A stretch of 64,000 nucleotides of DNA from Flavobacteriales bacterium 34_180_T64. GTDB lineage: Bacteria; Bacteroidota; Bacteroidia; Flavobacteriales; Flavobacteriaceae. Shown here piece after piece: positions 37,496 to 47,340 of the stretch. Each line of letters opens with the position of its first letter. The stretch's first letter is position 1. The position numbers were made by a program, and so were the translations under genes. The notes below the pieces were generated by a model, which was given only the letters and a program-made list of their open reading frames with translations, was not told the origin of the DNA and did not search any database. Where the stretch lies: assembly GCA_002162765.1 (NCBI GenBank), contig MAAR01000009.1:232165-296164 (forward strand). Direction: 5' to 3'.

Positions 37496-38131
37496 TTATA
37501 GCGCAACCGACAAACCCATAATAAGTTGATTAGGACGCGTATCTAAACGACTCGTATCTACACCATTATTTCTTATAAATGTAGCTTCATTGTCACTGAA
37601 ACCTCTTTCGTATCTAAGGTCTATCCCTATTTTGCCTAAATTTAGTCCTATCCCAAAATTTAAACCTACGCTAAAATTAGTATTGACGTTTTCGATATCT
37701 ATGCCATCAAATTCAGAATCTAATATGTATTGTAATGATGGACCTCCAAAAACACTAACTGGGCCAATAACTTTTAATCCAATAAGTAATGGCGCATCTA
37801 TTTTCTTCATGTTGAAGTTAGCACTGCTATAGTCACTTTTTGTACTGGTATATACTAATTCTGGTCTGAAAAATATCTGATCTCCAATTTTTCCAAATAA
37901 ACCAACGTGATATCCTATGTTACGATCAGGATGTTGTGCATTATCTCCAATGGATTCAAAATAATCACCATTAGCATTGTAGTTTAAGCCTCCTTTAATT
38001 CCAAAGCTGCTTCGGTCTTGAGCAAATAAAACCCCACTAAATATTGAAAATAGTAGGGCTGTAATAATCAATCTTTTACTCACGACACTTTTATTCTTTA
38101 AGTGCTCGTGAAAGTTATTTGAACTTTTCAT
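37496..38131 (-). CDS. Outer-membrane beta-barrel protein (porin-like)
   Basis: A 211-residue exported barrel. The N-terminal leader is longer than usual (MKSSNNFHEHLKNKSVVSKR) before the hydrophobic segment LLFSIFSGVLFAQ, so a start further in may be used. The mature protein shows eight or so amphipathic strands (GIKGGLNYNANGDYF, NIGYHVGLFGKI, FSVGLNFGIGLNL, IGIDLRYERGF) and ends LIMGLSVAL. This matches the small outer-membrane-protein-with-beta-barrel family common in Bacteroidota. No function can be given. Confidence 0.8.
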   Translation of the reverse strand: MKSSNNFHEHLKNKSVVSKRLIITALLFSIFSGVLFAQDRSSFGIKGGLNYNANGDYFESIGDNAQHPDRNIGYHVGLFGKIGDQIFFRPELVYTSTKSDYSSANFNMKKIDAPLLIGLKVIGPVSVFGGPSLQYILDSEFDGIDIENVNTNFSVGLNFGIGLNLGKIGIDLRYERGFSDNEATFIRNNGVDTSRLDTRPNQLIMGLSVAL

Positions 38132-38185
38132 AATATTCTTTTTTGCGATTTTGTTTATACTTACAAAAACGCTGCCAAAGAATTA

Positions 38186-39139
38186 TTATTTTCTTTTCAA
38201 TACGGTTTCAGAAGCTTTTACAATAGCTTCAGCATTAAGACCATATTTATCCATAAGCTGTGCTGGCGTACCAGATTCTCCAAAAGTATCATTAGTAGCG
38301 ACAAACTCTTGTGGTGTAGGTTTATGTTGTGCTAATACTCTTGAAACACTTTCACCTAAGCCTCCTAAATAATTATGTTCTTCTGCAGTAACGATACATC
38401 CAGTTTTAGTAACCGAATCTATAATTGCTTTGCTATCTAAAGGTTTAATGGTATGAATATTTATAACTTCAACCGAAATACCTTTTGCTTCAAGCGTTTT
38501 TGCAGCTTCTAAAGCTTCCCAAACTAAATGTCCAGTAGCAACAATTGTAATATCTGTACCTTCAGTTAGTTGTAATGCCTTTCCTATTTCAAATTTTTGA
38601 TCTTCCGAAGTGAAATTAGCGACTTTCGGCCTTCCAAATCTCAAATAAACCGGTCCTTGATGTTCAGCGATAGCAATAGTAGCCGCTTTGGTTTGATTAT
38701 AATCACATGGATTAATAACGATCATACCAGGTAACATTTTCATTAAACCGATATCCTCAAGAATTTGATGCGTTGCGCCATCTTCACCTAAAGTAAGACC
38801 TGCATGAGACGCACAGATCTTAACATTTTTATCTGAGTAAGCCACACTTTGACGAATTTGATCGTAAACGCGTCCAGTAGAGAAATTAGCAAAAGTTCCA
38901 GTGAATGGTATTTTTCCACCAATGGTCATTCCTGCTGCTAATCCAATCATATTGGCTTCGGCAATTCCCACCTGAAAAAAGCGTTCAGGATGATTGGCTT
39001 TAAAATCATCCATTTTTAAAGATCCAATTAAATCAGCACAAAGGGCAACTACATTTTCATTGGTCTTTCCTAATTCTGTTAAACCAGCTCCAAATCCTGA
39101 GCGTGTATCTTTACTTCCTGTGTTTGTATATGTTTTCAT
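38186..39139 (-). CDS. tkt: Transketolase, C-terminal half (split enzyme)
   Basis: A 317-residue protein carrying the pyrimidine-binding domain (ALCADLIGSLKMDDF, FFQVGIAEANMIGLAAGMT) and the C-terminal domain of transketolase. Separate N and C subunits are encoded by adjacent genes, as in many Bacteroidota, archaea and some Firmicutes. Together with the protein encoded at 39159-40004 it would transfer two-carbon units with thiamine diphosphate in the pentose phosphate pathway. The catalytic Glu in VGIAEAN is present, as is the substrate-binding HAG..LGEDGATHQ segment. The gap to the N-terminal subunit is 19 bases. Confidence 0.93.
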   Translation of the reverse strand: MKTYTNTGSKDTRSGFGAGLTELGKTNENVVALCADLIGSLKMDDFKANHPERFFQVGIAEANMIGLAAGMTIGGKIPFTGTFANFSTGRVYDQIRQSVAYSDKNVKICASHAGLTLGEDGATHQILEDIGLMKMLPGMIVINPCDYNQTKAATIAIAEHQGPVYLRFGRPKVANFTSEDQKFEIGKALQLTEGTDITIVATGHLVWEALEAAKTLEAKGISVEVINIHTIKPLDSKAIIDSVTKTGCIVTAEEHNYLGGLGESVSRVLAQHKPTPQEFVATNDTFGESGTPAQLMDKYGLNAEAIVKASETVLKRK

Positions 39140-39158
39140 TTTGTCTTTTGATTGTTGG

Positions 39159-40004
39159 TTAGTAGTCTCCTAAAGTTTCAGCATTTTGAGCAAGGCCTGT
39201 CGCAAGTTGCTCATCATTCGGTGCTTTACCATGCCAAGCATGAGTATGCATCATAAAATCAACGCCATTTCCCATAACCGTTTTTAATAAGACACAAACA
39301 GGTTTACCTTGTCCAGTTTTAGATTTAGCGATTGCCATTCCATTAAGAATTGCCTCGATATTATTTCCTTCTTCTATCTCAACTACGGTCCAACCAAAAG
39401 CTTCAAACTTGCCTTTTATACTTCCCATTGGAAGCACATCATCTGTAGCGCCATCAATTTGCTGACCATTCAAATCTATAGTACAAATTAAATTATCAAC
39501 ATTATTTCCCGAAGCATACATTATGGCCTCCCAGTTTTGGCCTTCTTGTAACTCGCCATCTCCATGTAGACTATAAATCAAATGTGAATCGTTATTTAAC
39601 TTTTTTACTTGAGCAGCACCTAGTGCAACACTCATGCCTTGACCCAGTGAACCTGAAGCGATTCGAATTCCAGGTAAATCTTCGTGTGTCGTTGGATGAC
39701 CTTGTAGACGAGAATTAATTAATCTAAACGTATTTAATTCTTCGACTGGAAAATATCCAGATCTTGCAAGAACACTATAAAAAACTGGTGAGATATGTCC
39801 GTTTGAAAGGAAAAACACATCTTCTTCTTTTCCATCCATATCGAATCCTTCTTTTCGGTCCATTATGTTAGTATATAATGCGACAAAAAATTCGGCGCAA
39901 CCTAAAGAACCTCCAGGATGTCCAGAGTTTACTTTATGCACCATACGCAGGATGTCTCTACGAACTTGGGTTGTTAAATCTTCTAGTTGTTGTGTGTTTG
40001 ACAT
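39159..40004 (-). CDS. tkt: Transketolase, N-terminal half (split enzyme)
   Basis: A 281-residue protein with the thiamine-diphosphate-binding domain: HKVNSGHPGGSLG, LSNGHISPVFYSVLA, IASGSLGQGMSVALGAA and the GDGELQEGQNWEAI motif that binds Mg and pyrophosphate. The start is the ATG complementary to 40002-40004 (MSNTQQLEDL), consistent with other split transketolases; an upstream Met would add an implausible hydrophobic extension. It is the first gene of the two-gene operon. The enzyme links glycolysis and the pentose phosphate pathway. Confidence 0.93.
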   Translation of the reverse strand: MSNTQQLEDLTTQVRRDILRMVHKVNSGHPGGSLGCAEFFVALYTNIMDRKEGFDMDGKEEDVFFLSNGHISPVFYSVLARSGYFPVEELNTFRLINSRLQGHPTTHEDLPGIRIASGSLGQGMSVALGAAQVKKLNNDSHLIYSLHGDGELQEGQNWEAIMYASGNNVDNLICTIDLNGQQIDGATDDVLPMGSIKGKFEAFGWTVVEIEEGNNIEAILNGMAIAKSKTGQGKPVCVLLKTVMGNGVDFMMHTHAWHGKAPNDEQLATGLAQNAETLGDY

Positions 40005-40234
40005 GTTATAATTGTTAGTTTTTTTCAGCATCAAAAATAGAGCAATAATCAAGTACAACAAAGGGAGTTGAAAGGCACTTATTAACGAATTTCACTCATT
40101 TGCTAACAATTTTGATTTTATTAAGAAGCTCATCGCAATATGTTAATTATATTTACTCAGATATTCACATTTTATTATATATAAATACGCAAACCTTTTA
40201 TTATTATTCTAAGAATTTAAAATAAAAAAATGTG

Positions 40235-40242
40235 TAGGTTTG
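40235..40242 (+). promoter_or_regulatory. Putative -7 element of tgt
   Basis: TAGGTTTG, matching TAnnTTTG, 20 bases before the tgt ATG at 40263. The -33 position is not a good match. Confidence 0.4.
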
Positions 40243-40262
40243 CCAACTGATGAATTTTTGAA

Positions 40263-41393
40263 ATGACATTTGAATTAAAAGCTAAAGACACTCAAACTAA
40301 TGCCAGAGCTGGTTCGATAACCACAGATCATGGCGTCATTGAAACACCAATATTTATGCCAGTTGGTACAGTGGCCACTGTAAAAGGGGTGCATCAACGT
40401 GAGCTTAAAATTGATATAAATCCAGATATCATTCTTGGTAACACGTATCATTTATACTTACGTCCTCATACTGAAATATTAGAGAAAGCAGGAGGATTGC
40501 ATAAGTTTATGAATTGGGACCGGAACATACTAACCGATTCAGGTGGATATCAAGTGTATTCACTTTCAGCGAATAGAAAAATTAAAGAGGAAGGCGTAAA
40601 ATTTAAATCTCATATTGATGGTAGTTATCATACGTTTACGCCAGAGAATGTAATGGAAATACAAAGGAGTATTGGTGCCGATATTATTATGGCGTTTGAT
40701 GAATGTACTCCGTATCCTTGTGATTATAACTATGCCAAACGTTCAATGCACATGACACATCGTTGGCTCGATAGATGTATTAATCATTTGGAAAAAGTCC
40801 CATTTAAATACGATTATAGCCAAGCCTTTTTTCCAATAGTTCAAGGAAGTACATATAAAGATTTACGAAAACAATCAGCCGAATATATTGCTAATTCAGG
40901 AGCTGTTGGGAACGCAATTGGAGGTTTATCCGTTGGTGAACCAGCGGAGGAAATGTATGCAATGACCGAAGTTGTGACTAATATTCTTCCCGAAGACAAA
41001 CCACGTTATTTAATGGGTGTTGGTACGCCAATCAATATTTTGGAAAATATAGCGTTAGGTATAGATATGTTTGATTGTGTGATGCCTACTAGGAACGCAA
41101 GGAATGGAATGCTATTTACGGCTCATGGAACTATCAATATGAAAAACGCAAAGTGGAAAGATGATTTTTCACCTATTGATGAAATGGGAATTACGTTTGT
41201 TGATACAGAATATAGTAAGGCCTATTTAAAACACTTATTTTCTGTAAATGAATTATTGGGAAAACAAATTGCGACAATCCATAATCTAGGATTTTATATG
41301 TGGTTGGTTAGAGAAGCCAGAAAGCATATCTTAGCTGGTGATTTTAGAACCTGGAAAGAAAAAATGGTCAAACAAATGGATAAACGCTTGTAG
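40263..41393 (+). CDS. tgt: tRNA-guanine (queuine) transglycosylase
   Basis: A 376-residue TIM-barrel enzyme exchanging G34 for the queuosine precursor in tRNAs with GUN anticodons. LTDSGGYQVYSLS (catalytic Asp region), FDECTPYPCDYNYAKRSMHMTHRW, GGLSVGE and FDCVMPTRNARNGMLFT are conserved. Unusually, the zinc site is incomplete: where E. coli has CDCYTC, this protein has MGITFVDTEY before SKAYLKHLF, so the three zinc cysteines are absent, although the His of TIHNLGFY remains. Other Bacteroidota may share this. It is followed after 2 bases by an LptF/LptG-like gene. Confidence 0.93.
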   Translation: MTFELKAKDTQTNARAGSITTDHGVIETPIFMPVGTVATVKGVHQRELKIDINPDIILGNTYHLYLRPHTEILEKAGGLHKFMNWDRNILTDSGGYQVYSLSANRKIKEEGVKFKSHIDGSYHTFTPENVMEIQRSIGADIIMAFDECTPYPCDYNYAKRSMHMTHRWLDRCINHLEKVPFKYDYSQAFFPIVQGSTYKDLRKQSAEYIANSGAVGNAIGGLSVGEPAEEMYAMTEVVTNILPEDKPRYLMGVGTPINILENIALGIDMFDCVMPTRNARNGMLFTAHGTINMKNAKWKDDFSPIDEMGITFVDTEYSKAYLKHLFSVNELLGKQIATIHNLGFYMWLVREARKHILAGDFRTWKEKMVKQMDKRL

Positions 41394-41395
41394 TT

Positions 41396-42469
41396 TTGAA
41401 AATATTAGACTGGTACATACTTAAACGCTATTTATTTACATTTTTAATGATGCTTTTATTGTTTATTCCAATTGGAATAACCGTAAACTTAGCGGAGAAA
41501 ATCGGTAAAATGTTAGAAAAAGAAGTGCCTTTTTCTGCGGTCGCATTGTATTATTTAGATTTCACAATTTATTTTGCGAATCTTCTATTTCCGCTATTCC
41601 TTTTTTTATCGGTTATTTTCTTTACGTCTAAACTTGCAAACAACACTGAAATTGTTGCGTTTTTAAGTTCTGGGGTTTCATTTACTAGATTTCTTCGACC
41701 TTATTTAATTGGCGCGACTATAGTATCCATATTTGCATTGGTTCTGGGTATGTATTTAGCACCTATGGCAAGTAAAGGGTTTAATCAGTTTATTTACAAG
41801 TATCTAAGTAGTAGAAAGGATACTAAAACTCAAAATATTTATAGGCAGATAAATGATAACGATATTATTTATGTGAGTAATTTTGATACAAAAACTAAAC
41901 GTGGTAATAATTTTACGCTAGAACATTTTGAAGATAACATCCTAAAATACAAGATATCTGCTGTCAATATTAATTATGTTGAAGCAGATAGTACGTTTCG
42001 GTTAATACAATATCAGAAAAGAATTATTGGAGCACATAATGAAGTTATTCAAACTCAAAGGCGCTACGATACACTCTTTAAGTTTGATTTAGATGACTTA
42101 ACTCCAGTGAGTTATATTGCCGAAACTTTACAATATGGTGAATTAAATAGTTTTATTGAAAAAGAGAAAAAACGTGGTTCTTCTAATATTGGTCGTTACG
42201 AAGTAGTTAAATATAAAAAATGGAGTTTACCAGCTTCCATTTTTATTCTAACTATTATAGCAGTAGCTGTATCGTCGATAAAACGTAGAGGAGGAATGGG
42301 CGTGAATCTAGCGCTAGGAATATCTATTGCTATGGTTTATGTGTTTTTTGATAAAGTTTTTGGTGTTATGGCCGATCAGTCTGATTTTCCTCCTATGGTG
42401 GCCGTTTGGTTTCCTAATGTCATTTTTGGTATCTTAGCTATATATCTTCTCTATAATGCCAAACGCTAG
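41396..42469 (+). CDS. LptF/LptG family permease (YjgP/YjgQ)
   Basis: A 357-residue membrane protein with six helices, three before and three after a periplasmic domain of about 170 residues (about residues 125-260). It begins MKILDWYILKRYLFTFLMML, matching the LptF/G opening. These proteins form, with LptB, the ABC transporter that extracts lipopolysaccharide from the inner membrane. The start codon is TTG (41396), 2 bases after the tgt stop, so it is probably translated by coupling. A second permease subunit should be encoded elsewhere. Confidence 0.88.
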   Translation: MKILDWYILKRYLFTFLMMLLLFIPIGITVNLAEKIGKMLEKEVPFSAVALYYLDFTIYFANLLFPLFLFLSVIFFTSKLANNTEIVAFLSSGVSFTRFLRPYLIGATIVSIFALVLGMYLAPMASKGFNQFIYKYLSSRKDTKTQNIYRQINDNDIIYVSNFDTKTKRGNNFTLEHFEDNILKYKISAVNINYVEADSTFRLIQYQKRIIGAHNEVIQTQRRYDTLFKFDLDDLTPVSYIAETLQYGELNSFIEKEKKRGSSNIGRYEVVKYKKWSLPASIFILTIIAVAVSSIKRRGGMGVNLALGISIAMVYVFFDKVFGVMADQSDFPPMVAVWFPNVIFGILAIYLLYNAKR

Positions 42470-43364
42470 GTTAAAGAATTATTTACATCTTCATTTTTTA
42501 GTTATTATAGCTGGTTTTACTGCTATTCTAGGTGAATTAATATCAATTGGCTCTATTCCTTTAGTTTGGTTCAGAATGTTGATAGCTGGGATTTTAATGT
42601 TTGTTTACATTAAACTCACTCGTATCAAAACGAAAGTAAATACAAAAACTATTCTGAAATTTTTTGCTGCTGGAATTATTATCGCTTTGCATTGGATCAC
42701 ATTTTTTGAAGCTATTAACCAATCCAATGTATCCATAGCCCTAGCTATGTTTTCAACTGGCGCATTTTTTGCTTCATTTATTGAACCAATATTCTATAAA
42801 CGTCGACTAATTTGGTATGAGATTCTTTTTGGAATTATAGTAATTGTGGGCGTGTTTTTAATTACTCAAAGTGAAATTAAATATATCAATGGTATAATAT
42901 TAGGAATATCTTCAGCCTTTTTTTCAGCATTGTTTGCAGTGATCAATGGTCGATTTGTGGAAAAATACAGTGCAACGGTAATATCCTATTATGAGTTTAT
43001 TAGTGGTGTCTTTTTTATTACCTTATTTATTTTACTTTTTGAAGGCGGATTTGATACATCATTTTTTATACTATCATCCGATGATTGGTTATATATATTT
43101 ATTCTGGCATCTGTTTGTACTGCTTATGCATTTATTGGAGCTGTTAAAGTAATGAAGTTTATAAGTCCTTTCACAGTAATGCTAACGTATAACCTAGAAC
43201 CAGTATATGGTATTGCTATGGCTTTAGTATTGTTTCCTGAAAAGGAAATTATGAGTTCCCAATTCTATTATGGAGCTATTCTAATATTGATAACTGTTAT
43301 TTTAGAAGGTGTTTTAAAAAATTACAAAAAATTTAAAGCAAAAGAGGCGTCATCTAGCAGTTAG
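42456..43364 (+). CDS. DMT family transporter (EamA)
   Basis: A 302-residue protein with ten membrane helices organised as two EamA repeats (about 10-130 and 150-290). Typical signatures are IPLVWFRMLIAG, ALHWITFFEAINQSNVSIALAMFS in the first half and MLTYNLEPVYGIAMALV in the second. DMT transporters export or import small metabolites. The start overlaps the LptF/G-like gene by 14 bases, indicating a shared transcript with tgt. The substrate is unknown. Confidence 0.88.
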   Translation: MPNARLKNYLHLHFLVIIAGFTAILGELISIGSIPLVWFRMLIAGILMFVYIKLTRIKTKVNTKTILKFFAAGIIIALHWITFFEAINQSNVSIALAMFSTGAFFASFIEPIFYKRRLIWYEILFGIIVIVGVFLITQSEIKYINGIILGISSAFFSALFAVINGRFVEKYSATVISYYEFISGVFFITLFILLFEGGFDTSFFILSSDDWLYIFILASVCTAYAFIGAVKVMKFISPFTVMLTYNLEPVYGIAMALVLFPEKEIMSSQFYYGAILILITVILEGVLKNYKKFKAKEASSSS

Positions 43365-43461
43365 AAAATTTAATATAATTTAGCCTTAAATTGAATTATA
43401 TTAAACTCAATTAGAACCTACATTTAATGCAAATCTTTAATTCAAGAACGAAAAAATTATG

Positions 43462-43469
43462 TAGGTTTG
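43462..43469 (+). promoter_or_regulatory. Putative -7 element of accA
   Basis: TAGGTTTG, 30 bases before the accA ATG at 43500. The -33 region has TTC rather than TTG at the right distance, so it is a partial match. Confidence 0.4.
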
Positions 43470-43499
43470 TAGGCTAATTAAAACTAAACTTAAGTTTCA

Positions 43500-44453
43500 A
43501 TGGAATATTTAGATTTTGAACTTCCAATAAAAGAACTTCAGGACCAACTAGAAAAATGTCAGATTATTGGTAAGGAAAGTGATGTTGATGTAACTGAAAC
43601 CTGTAAAAAGATTGAAAAAAAACTGGTTGAAACCAAAAAGGATATCTATAAAAACCTAACGGCATGGCAACGTGTACAATTATCACGACATCCAAATAGA
43701 CCTTATACGCTAGATCATGTTAAAGCCTTATGTGGTGATACATTTTTAGAGCTTCATGGTGATCGAAATGTGAAGGATGATAAAGCGATGATTGGTGGAT
43801 TGGGTAAAATTGGGGATCAATCGTTTATGTTTATCGGACAACAAAAAGGATACAATACAAAGACCCGACAATACAGAAATTTTGGAATGTCAAATCCTGA
43901 AGGTTATAGAAAGGCTTTGCGTTTAATGAAATCGGCAGAAAAGTTTGGAATCCCAGTAGTAAGTTTAATAGATACGCCAGGTGCTTATCCAGGATTAGAA
44001 GCTGAAGAACGCGGTCAAGGAGAAGCCATTGCTAGAAACATATTAGAAATGACGCGTTTAAAAGTTCCAATTATTACAGTTATAATTGGTGAAGGTGCCT
44101 CAGGAGGAGCGCTAGGGATAGGCGTAGGAGACAAAGTGCTAATGCTTGAGAACACATGGTATTCCGTAATATCTCCTGAATCTTGTTCATCTATATTGTG
44201 GCGAAGCTGGGAATATAAAGAACAAGCTGCAGAAGCCTTAAAATTAACAGCTCCAGATATGAAGAAACTCAAGCTTATTGATGATATTATTAAGGAGCCA
44301 CTTGGTGGAGCACATTCTGATAGAGAAACTACTTTTGTCGCAGTTAAAAATGCCATTATTAAAAATTATGAGGAATTAAAAAACTTATCACCAAAAGAAT
44401 TGGTTAATCAACGTATGGATAAATATGCTGATATGGGAGTTTATAAAGGCTAA
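43500..44453 (+). CDS. accA: Acetyl-CoA carboxylase carboxyltransferase subunit alpha
   Basis: A 317-residue crotonase-fold subunit that together with AccD transfers the carboxyl group from biotin to acetyl-CoA to make malonyl-CoA. The N-terminal helical part contains the usual [22 protein letters not shown] stretch (shown here in two parts: NLTAWQRVQ and [13 protein letters not shown]), and the core carries [49 protein letters not shown] and [15 protein letters not shown]. The length is standard. It stands alone and is followed by a terminator. Confidence 0.96.
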   Translation: MEYLDFELPIKELQDQLEKCQIIGKESDVDVTETCKKIEKKLVETKKDIYKNLTAWQRVQLSRHPNRPYTLDHVKALCGDTFLELHGDRNVKDDKAMIGGLGKIGDQSFMFIGQQKGYNTKTRQYRNFGMSNPEGYRKALRLMKSAEKFGIPVVSLIDTPGAYPGLEAEERGQGEAIARNILEMTRLKVPIITVIIGEGASGGALGIGVGDKVLMLENTWYSVISPESCSSILWRSWEYKEQAAEALKLTAPDMKKLKLIDDIIKEPLGGAHSDRETTFVAVKNAIIKNYEELKNLSPKELVNQRMDKYADMGVYKG

Positions 44454-44474
44454 TCCTTATAACATATAGGATTG

Positions 44475-44507
44475 AAAAAACTGAAGTAAATGGCTTCGGT
44501 TTTTTTT
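44475..44507 (+). terminator. Terminator of accA
   Basis: AACTGAAG, six-base loop, CTTCGGTT stem with an A6 lead and a T8 tail, 22 bases after the accA stop codon. Confidence 0.8.
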
Positions 44508-44620
44508 GTCGCTATTAACAATAAAATCAAGTTATTAACAGTTAAATTGTTGATGACATGTTAAGATTGAAAACATTTTAGAATACATTTAATCATTACA
44601 ATTTAATTACATTCGTAGTC

Positions 44621-46162
44621 ATGAAACAACCGAACCCAATTAAAGGCTATCCTGTCGATAAAAGCACTTTAATTAGCTTAGAAAAAGGCAAAATTCCACC
44701 ACAAGCCATTGATTTAGAAGAGGTTGTGCTTGGCGCTATGATGATTGATAAAAAAGGTGTCGATGAGGTTATTGATATTTTAAGTGCAGATGCTTTTTAT
44801 AAAGAAGCGCACAAAATAATCTTTGAAGCAATTTTTAAGTTATTTGAAAATAGCGAACCAGTCGACTTATTAACTGTTTCTAGTCAATTAAAGAAAGATG
44901 CAAAACTAGATTTGGTTGGAGGCGATTTTTACCTAATATCGCTCACACAACGTGTGTCTTCTTCGGCACATATTGAATTTCATGCACGTATTATTCTACA
45001 AAAGTATATTCAGCGTAGTTTGATAAAAATATCTAGTGAAATTATTGAAGAAGCTTATGATGAAACTAAAGATGTTTTTGACTTATTAGACACGGCAGAA
45101 GCAAAATTATATGAGGTTACGCAAGGCAATATTAAAAAATCGACAGAAACAGCTCAAAGTTTGGTAATTCAAGCCAAAAAGAAAATTGAAGATATTTCTA
45201 ATAAAGAAGGGTTAAGTGGTATTCCATCAGGATTCACCAAACTTGATAAATTAACATCCGGATGGCAAGAAAGTGATTTGATTATCATTGCAGCGCGTCC
45301 TGGTATGGGTAAAACCGCTCTCACTTTATCGATGGCTCGTAACATTGCAGTAAATGAAAATATCCCAGTAGCCTTCTTTTCTTTAGAAATGGCTTCAGTA
45401 CAATTAATTACACGTTTAATTTCTAGTGAAACCGGACTGTCTTCAGAAAAGTTAAGGACAGGTCGTTTAGAAAAACATGAATGGGAACAACTGAATGTTA
45501 AAGTGAAAACTTTAGAGAAAGCGCCGTTATTTATTGATGATACGCCATCTTTATCCATTTTTGATTTACGGGCAAAAGCAAGACGATTGGCATCTCAGTA
45601 TGGAATAAAAATGATCATAATTGATTATCTACAGTTAATGACAGCTGGAGGAAGTCAAAAAGGAGGGAATAGAGAACAGGAAATTTCAACAATTTCTCGA
45701 AACCTTAAAGCCTTAGCGAAGGAATTAAGCCTTCCAGTAATTGCATTATCTCAATTATCACGTGCCGTAGAAACTCGTGGAGGAAGTAAACGGCCATTGC
45801 TTTCAGATTTACGTGAGTCTGGAGCGATTGAGCAAGATGCAGATATTGTAAGTTTTATTTATAGACCAGAATATTACAAAATTGATGAATGGGATGATGA
45901 CGATCGTTCGCCAACAGAAGGTCAGGCAGAATTTATTATTGCCAAGCATAGAAATGGTGGTTTGGATAATATAAGAATGAAGTTTATCGGTCATCTCGGT
46001 AAATTTGATAACCTTGATGACTTTGATACACCGTTTGGTGAGTTTCATTCTAAAATGAATGCCGCAGCAAATGATGACACATTTAAACCAGACAATTTTC
46101 CGTCAGCGACTGATGCATTCGATGCACCAATAGATCCTGATGATAATGATGTTCCATTCTAG
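44621..46162 (+). CDS. dnaB: Replicative DNA helicase
   Basis: A 513-residue hexameric helicase. The N-terminal DnaB_N domain (PPQAIDLEEVVLGAMMIDKK) is followed by the RecA-like motor with Walker A AARPGMGKTAL, Walker B IIIDYLQLM, and the late SRAVETRGGSKRPLLSDLRESGAIEQDAD motif (here quoted as SRAVETRGG and SDLRESGAIEQDAD) with the arginine finger. No intein is present. The C-terminal acidic tail (about 30 residues, ending DPDDNDVPF) is common in Bacteroidota. It lies alone between two divergent contexts with its own 160-base upstream region. Confidence 0.96.
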   Translation: MKQPNPIKGYPVDKSTLISLEKGKIPPQAIDLEEVVLGAMMIDKKGVDEVIDILSADAFYKEAHKIIFEAIFKLFENSEPVDLLTVSSQLKKDAKLDLVGGDFYLISLTQRVSSSAHIEFHARIILQKYIQRSLIKISSEIIEEAYDETKDVFDLLDTAEAKLYEVTQGNIKKSTETAQSLVIQAKKKIEDISNKEGLSGIPSGFTKLDKLTSGWQESDLIIIAARPGMGKTALTLSMARNIAVNENIPVAFFSLEMASVQLITRLISSETGLSSEKLRTGRLEKHEWEQLNVKVKTLEKAPLFIDDTPSLSIFDLRAKARRLASQYGIKMIIIDYLQLMTAGGSQKGGNREQEISTISRNLKALAKELSLPVIALSQLSRAVETRGGSKRPLLSDLRESGAIEQDADIVSFIYRPEYYKIDEWDDDDRSPTEGQAEFIIAKHRNGGLDNIRMKFIGHLGKFDNLDDFDTPFGEFHSKMNAAANDDTFKPDNFPSATDAFDAPIDPDDNDVPF

Positions 46163-46237
46163 ATTTAAAATTTTTAACAGAAACGGTATCAAGTTTTAAT
46201 GTAACTTTGATTGCTATTTAAAAAGAACGATTGCCTC

Positions 46238-47275
46238 ATGTTAACTCAAAGACGTACTACTAATATTTTATTGTTAATTATTGTTGTACCTCTGGTTTTT
46301 TACTTATTAAAAATCTTATCGTTTATCTTTATTCCACTGGTGTTCTCGATGTTTATTGCGTTGTTGTTTTTACCACTCATGCGATGGCTGGGTAAACGTA
46401 AAATCCCAAAATACGTTAGTATTATAATTGTTGTTTTATTAATTGTTACAGGTTTAAAAATTGGTTCGGAATTAATTCAACTTTCAAGTCAACAGATCGT
46501 AGCGTCTGACACTAAATTTTTCGATAAGGCAGAAGAAAAACTAAGCAGTCTGGTGTTTTATTTAGAAGATACTTTTGGAGTGGTTGTAGACACAAACAAA
46601 TCATTAGTGTCTCAATTTGTGCAGAAAGGTAATATTGGATCCACCGTTGATTTTTTAAGGAAATTCATCACTATGATATTGATGACTGCCTTTTTTGTTG
46701 TACTCTGGTTGGCAGAGTCTATAGATATGCATAAGCTATTAAATAATACAATTTTAAAACAAAGACATGCCTCAATAAAAGCGTTCATGAAAATTGAGAA
46801 AGATTTAATAACGTTTATAAAAGTAAAGTTTTTGGTGAGCTTGTTTACTGGTATTGGAACAGGATTGGCTTGTTTGTTTTTTGATGTAAGTTTTCCTATT
46901 TTCTGGGGGCTCTTTGCCTTTGTGATTAATTTTGTGCAAATGGTGGGTTCATTTATATCAGTAATATTATTGTCCATATTTGCATTTGTAGAATTAGAAC
47001 CAACAAGTACACTATTCTTTTTTGTGATTTCCATAACTGGAGTACAAGTGTTATTTGGTGCCATATTAGAACCAATTTTCATGGGCAAATCATTTTCAAT
47101 TAATGTGATTGCGGTATTGGTTATGTTAATGCTTTGGGGTTATATCTGGGGTATTGCTGGTTTAATAATGGCCATTCCGATTACTGTGTTTCTAAAAATT
47201 ATTTTGGAACAATTTCCGAATACAAAAATTATTGCCTCCTTGCTTTCAGGAAAAGAAACTGAAATTAAATCGTAG
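46238..47275 (+). CDS. AI-2E family transporter
   Basis: A 345-residue membrane protein with seven or eight helices, clustered at the N-terminus (about 10-85) and C-terminus (about 145-335) around a soluble segment. PMRWLGKRKIPKY-like (here LMRWLGKRKIPKYVSIIIV), the GAILEPIFMGKSFSINVIAV stretch and GIAGLIMAIPITVFLK are typical of the family. Despite the name most members are not autoinducer exporters. The start is set at ATG 46238; a TTG start at 46211 would be possible, but a TAACTTTG box (46202-46209) sits right there, so the ATG is preferred. Confidence 0.87.
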   Translation: MLTQRRTTNILLLIIVVPLVFYLLKILSFIFIPLVFSMFIALLFLPLMRWLGKRKIPKYVSIIIVVLLIVTGLKIGSELIQLSSQQIVASDTKFFDKAEEKLSSLVFYLEDTFGVVVDTNKSLVSQFVQKGNIGSTVDFLRKFITMILMTAFFVVLWLAESIDMHKLLNNTILKQRHASIKAFMKIEKDLITFIKVKFLVSLFTGIGTGLACLFFDVSFPIFWGLFAFVINFVQMVGSFISVILLSIFAFVELEPTSTLFFFVISITGVQVLFGAILEPIFMGKSFSINVIAVLVMLMLWGYIWGIAGLIMAIPITVFLKIILEQFPNTKIIASLLSGKETEIKS

Positions 47276-47340
47276 GAGATTATTCCTTAAAATTCCCTTA
47301 AAAGAAATCGGAAAGAACAAATTTTGAGTATCTTTCGATT

